Below are positions 54,401 to 60,400 of a stretch of DNA of 64,000 nucleotides, in pieces. Position numbers and translations under genes: made by a program. This DNA comes from Strongylocentrotus purpuratus (lineage: Eukaryota > Echinodermata > Echinoidea > Camarodonta > Strongylocentrotidae), in assembly GCF_000002235.5 (NCBI RefSeq), contig NW_022145606.1, positions 50,923,833-50,987,832 on the forward strand, in the 5' to 3' direction. The notes under the pieces are model-generated. The model was given only the letters and a program-made list of their open reading frames with translations. It made no database searches and had not been told where the DNA came from. How positions within the stretch are numbered: position 1 is the stretch's first letter; each line of letters begins with the position of its first letter.

Positions 54401-57400
54401 CAATACACGACCAATACATGAAACAAAATATCAATAAAGAATAAGATTGTTGTAACTCTGCCTGTATTTGAGATTATTTTGTCACCTTCTGTGTAGGATT
54501 GCAGTGTCCTAAATTTAGAAGTAGAAATTGTCGTTTCTGGAACTGATATGGTAAACTGCTAACTTACGGAACATTGCGGGAGGCGGTCTTTGTGTCGGAG
54601 GTGCGATGGTGATAGCGCAGATGGAAGCATGTAATCTCCTTCCACTTTAACTAACATCGCATACACTTCATTAATGATACAGTGCTTCACAAGGGCAGTT
54701 GAAGCAATATAATTCATTTAGAAAAATACAATATATATCATTTAGAAAAATAAGTGGCAATTTTCTGGAACTGATATGATAAACTGGTATTACTTACGGA
54801 ACGTCGGAGGTGGCCCTTGGGTAGGAATTACGATGGGGATAGCGCAGATATCAGGATGTAGGAACATGTCATCCAGAGCAATATCACTGGTGTAGTTATA
54901 CCCAACCACAGCTTCAAAGGTAACCTGCAACAGGTACATGAAAGATAAAACATTGTTTAGGTTGAACTGAATTTCTTTCCATATTTGTAATTATATTAAC
55001 TAACAAGTGTGAAGGTAACTAGGAGCTAATAATGCTGTAATTCATTACTCCTAAATTGTCTGAGAATTTGTATGACCCAAATATCTACAAATTGTCTGGT
55101 CATGAAGGGACTTAACTCTGTGTAAAGGTAGATGAGTGTACACCCTCTTGGCTCCAAACAGACTGAATGTAATTGGCACATCAAAAGTGCGTAATACACT
55201 GAAATATACTGCAAACGTAGTCCATTTCAAATCATCAGGGAAAGGCTAGAAAGATTGGTTTTACCCAGAACGTTGTGGTTGCATCCACATCTATCTTCCC
55301 TTGCAGCCAGACGTCACCCTGGTTCCTACTCTTGGTGAATAGTAGCTTGGGTGATGTGGTAGCGGTGGTGGTATAGACATTCAGATCACCAACCCCTGCT
55401 CCATACATGTGATACCAAAACTCCATGCACCGACCTGGAATAATAATAATGACAATAATTACAGTAGTGGTGGTGGTGGTGGTGGAGGTGGTGGTGGTGG
55501 AGGTGGGAATGGTGGTGGTGATGGTGGAAGTGATGATGATGACGGGTAGCGGTGGTAGTATAGACATTCAGATCACTGACCCCTCCTCCATACATGTGAT
55601 ACCAAAACTCCATGCAACAACCTCGAATAATAACAATAATACTAGTAGTAGTGGTGGTGGTGGTGGTGGTGATGATGATGATGGTGATGTGGTAGCGGTG
55701 GTAGTATAGACATTCAGATCACCAACCCCTCCTTCATACATGTGATACCAAAACTCCATGCAACAACCTCGAATAATAACAATAATACTAGTAGTAGTGG
55801 TGGTGGTGGTGGTGGTGATGATGATGGTGATGTGGTAGCGGTGGTGGTATAGACATTCAGATCACTGACCCCTCCTCCATACATGTGATACCAAAACTCT
55901 ATGCAACGACCTGGAATAATAATAGTAGTAGTAGAGGTGGTGGTGGTGGTGGTGGTGGAGGTGATGATGATGGTGATGCGGTAGCGTTGGTGGTATTGCC
56001 ATTCTTTGGAAAAAAAAAGTATTAAAGCAATCGAAAATGAGAAATATCAGCCCAAAAAGGAAGTAAAAAAAAAGAAAAGAAAACATTTCTGACCGACCAA
56101 ACCATGTTTTGGCACCTAAAGGACAATACAACTTTTTTTTTTTTTTGGGGGGGGGGGGGGCCTTTATTACCCTAGCTTTATCATACGGCGCTCTAGCATT
56201 TCAAGGAATTTATTCCTGCCAGGTACCCATTTACATCACCTAAGTTGAGTGTGACAAATGTAGATGAATATCTTGCCGTGGCACGCTCTCCATGCTGCTG
56301 ACTTACGAGCTTTCACATCTTTTTCTGGCACAGAAAAAGATGTGAAAGCTCGTAAGTCAGCAGCATGGAGAGCGTGTAGCAAGCTTGGAAGAATCTGGAA
56401 ATCTTCTCTTCCTAGACAGTTCAAACAACGTTTGTTTGTTGCTACAGTTGAATCTGTGCTTCTATACGGCTGCGAAGCATGGGCAGTTACAACAAAGCTG
56501 GCAAAAGAATTAGATGGTTGCTACACCAGACTTCTTAGGACAGCATTCAACGTGCACTGGAGCCAGCATATGACCAATAAGGAGCTGTACGGGAATCTAC
56601 CAAAAGTATCAGAAAAGATCAGGGAAAGAAGACTACGTTTTGCAGGCCACAGCTGTAGGAACATCAATGAACCAATATCTCAGCTTTTACTCTGGAAGCC
56701 TAAACACGGGAAGAACAAACCTGGAAGACCTCATCTTACTTATACAGACCTACTCAAGAAGGATACGGGACTTGAACTGTCAGAGATAAACGCAGCCATG
56801 CTGGACAGGAATGTGTGGATGGCCATCACAGCTCGGGCAGTTGACCCGACTTAAGCAAGTAAATAAGCAATATCTTGCCAGAGAACATTAGTGCTGCGGC
56901 GGGACCGATCCACAGTCTGGTGACGTATCCACTCTGCCACGACACCTCTACATAATAATAATAATTTTGTTTACCCAGGGAAGCCTCATTAGCAGCAATG
57001 TTTTTTCTTCCTGAGGGTCCTACAATTATTAGCCCATAAATTGCCAGGTACCCATTTACACTAGGGTGGAGCGTGGCAAATGTGGATTAATTCCTTACCT
57101 AAAGAAGTTATAGTGCCAGGCTGGGATTTGAACCCTCAACCTTTGGATTGAGTGGATGAACCACTATATCATGACACCTCCACCCTGTAATGAAAACCAC
57201 TTGGATTTTTGACAGAATATCCTATACTTTAAGTATCATCAGAGCTGAGTTAATGAGAAGGCCACCTGTTAGTGACCTCGCTGTGTGGTTTAATCCCTTC
57301 TAGCCCAGTAGTATTGACGGTCTTTAATAAACAAAAATTCTTTGGACAAAAAAAAGAAAAAGAAAAGATAAGACAGCACCTACCTGCAGTTGGTGAGAAG

Positions 57401-60400
57401 TGCTCACTAAGTAGCCAGGCTCTGCTTCCTGCTTTAGGGCCAGACGCTTCTATGAAGACATAGTGACCTGCAAGGTGACAAGTACATTCTCAATATAGCT
57501 TCTCTAACTTTGTTCAGTAAAATCAATTTGTTAGTGAATTTCAATCAACCACTCAGCAACAAACCAGCTAGCAGTTTTCACTAAGTAGCCAGGCCTGCAT
57601 GCTTCTTTACGGTTAGATGCTTCAATGAAAACATAGTGACGTGCAAGGTGACAATAGTTCATAGTTGCAGTCTGAGCATGAGCAGATGACGGTTATTGCA
57701 GACCAAATTGTGAAATACACAGAGACAAAATACTAGATACGTGCTCATGAAAGTTCACGGCTAGCACAATCCTACCATCCTAATATACCATCCTTATGAC
57801 CTCACCATATCTGGTCTGTAGTGTATGGTCAATATCTGATTATATCTACCAATACTTGCTACATCATTATGACCTCACCATATCCTGTCTGTAGTGTATG
57901 GTCAATATCTGATTATATCTACCAACATTTGCTACATCATTTTGACCTCACCATATCCTGTCTGTAGTGTATGGTCAATTGATGGACCCGTATATCCTGA
58001 CGACGTGATGCTCCCTCGTATCCAGTCCATATTGTCATCGTTCTCGTAGTCATTGACGTAGCCGCACATGTCGTACTCAAAGGTACACGTCCCCTCGGGT
58101 AGGCACACGCGGTCGTCGATGTTCATGTCGTCGATGGCCAGATCGCTATCAGAAGAAGGAGTAGATGATGTCGCCTCGATGTATATCTGGGGAAAAGCAA
58201 TGAAAACATAATCGCAAATATTGGAGATTTCTCAACAGATGCTAGTGGGGGAAAGAACCTTTGCTCATGCAGGGCCTTTGCCTTGTAACGCTTTCCCTCG
58301 AGAGATTTGTAATAGCAGATCAGTTGAAAAGTTTGAAAATAATCTTAAAACTAATCTTAATCAATAAATAATTGTTCTTCACTAACCAATTGTCAAACGT
58401 TCTTACAAAAATGTAAAACCTCTCATTTGTTACTTTAATTATTATAACCTTCATAGAGTGGTGAAGTGTGACGTCATCAAAAATCTATTTTTAGAATTTA
58501 TCATTTTTTTTCTTCATTTTCCGAAAGAGCATAACAAATAATGTCCAAATGTCAAAAACCAATTGAATATGTTAAGTATTGGCTGAGATATGACCATCTG
58601 AAAAAATATATGTCATATGGGAACTCGGTGTTCTATGCTCTGGCTCCTCATGGTATAGGAGCCAGAGCATAGAACACAATTCCTACAGGAAATCTATTTA
58701 TTCAGATGGTCATATCTCAGCCAAAACTAAACATATTCAATTGGTTTTCGACATTTGGACATTATTTTTTATGCTCTTTCGGAAAATGAAGAAAAAAATT
58801 GAGAAATTCTAAAAATTGATTTTTCTGACGTCACAGCTTTGGTACTCTATAGACTTACATGAGAATATGAGACAAGAAACTCACTTTGTAACTCTTATCA
58901 GGGTTCGGTATGATTTCCACCTGTGCTATCATCCACCTGTCACCTTGGTCTCCGCCCTTGGTCCAGCTGGGGCTAACAAGCATGTCCCCATCATCCTGCT
59001 TGTAGACTGTAAGAGTTCCAGGACTGGATCCACTCATGTGATAGTAGAACGACACGCATCGAGGACCGGTGTGGATGTAGTCCTGGCTCTGTAAGATGGC
59101 CGTCTCACCTAGGGTGTTTGCACTGGTGTCCACATACACGTAGTGCCCTGTTTTAGAGATCAGAATAATAATAAATAATAATAATATTGGCTTTTATATA
59201 GCGCTTAGTACATCTACGATGTCTCTGAGCGCTTTACAGCTATTCTATTAACCAGGTGATTGTATTCAATACTTGCCCGCACACAGTGTGCACAATCTCC
59301 ATTCCCTTGGGGAGCATTCCAGCCAGGCGTTACTTGACGCTTAAAAGCTGTTTGACCAACAAAGACGGTCGCATCGTACCGGGTACCCATTCGGGTGGAG
59401 AGTAGCAGGTGCAGGGCCTGTATTCAGTAAACTTCTTAGACGTGTTTTTTTAAGTCTAAGAAAAATGTTTTAGAATTTGTCTATGTTAAGAAGGTTGCCT
59501 TAGCCATATTCTAAACATGGTAAGCACTTCGTTTTAGCCAAGACGACAGAAAAGATAAAATTCTTAGCCCCAATGCTTTGATAGAATACACATTTTTGCT
59601 AAGACATTACTCCTAGCATTTAATTTTTTTTTTAGATTTCATTCTTGAGAAGTTTATTGAATATGGGCGCAGGAATGTAAGGCCTCCTAATTCATTGTCT
59701 AAGAGAACTGAGTAGTTCTACCGTTAAAACTACTTTACAACTGCTGCATTATTTTTAACAGTCATGAAGAATATTAAACTTTACCTGAGTTTGTAAATGT
59801 TGAGTGATCTACTGAGGGTCCTTTCCCTGCGGCAGAAATGGGAGTTCCCCACAACCAATCAAAGTCATCGTTACTGGAGTCTAGGTTCTCCCAGTCACAG
59901 AATCCAAGCTCAAAGTCACAGTCAACTGCAAACAAATTCAACATTAATTAACTGACTTTAAAGCCCCACTGCACAACTTGTAGCTACTTGCACCCTCTAT
60001 ATAACAAACAATGCCTAATCAGTGCCTTTTGGTCCCCCATGATCCCTTTTTTCTTACATTAATTGAAAGCTGATTTGAGATAACAACCTGTCACTGACCT
60101 TGCAGGGAGGTCTAATCCCCCTGGCCAAACTAGTGCAGATGGGTTTTAAACCTTACTGTAGTCCAGGATCTGACCGGTTCTTTATATATTCCCTACACTT
60201 GATTCAAGCCGCCGAAGATGGCGAACGAACTGATACGCTCACCAGCCCTATGATGCAGCCTAAGAACTGGTTAGGAATCATGCCATCTTCCGCTGGCAGC
60301 GGGTAATTAGGGGGGGTTGCATTGCGTTGGTGTTTGAGATCAAAATAAAAAGGCCAGATTCTGGAATATCCTTGCTGTTGATCCTCTTATGTTTACTTTG

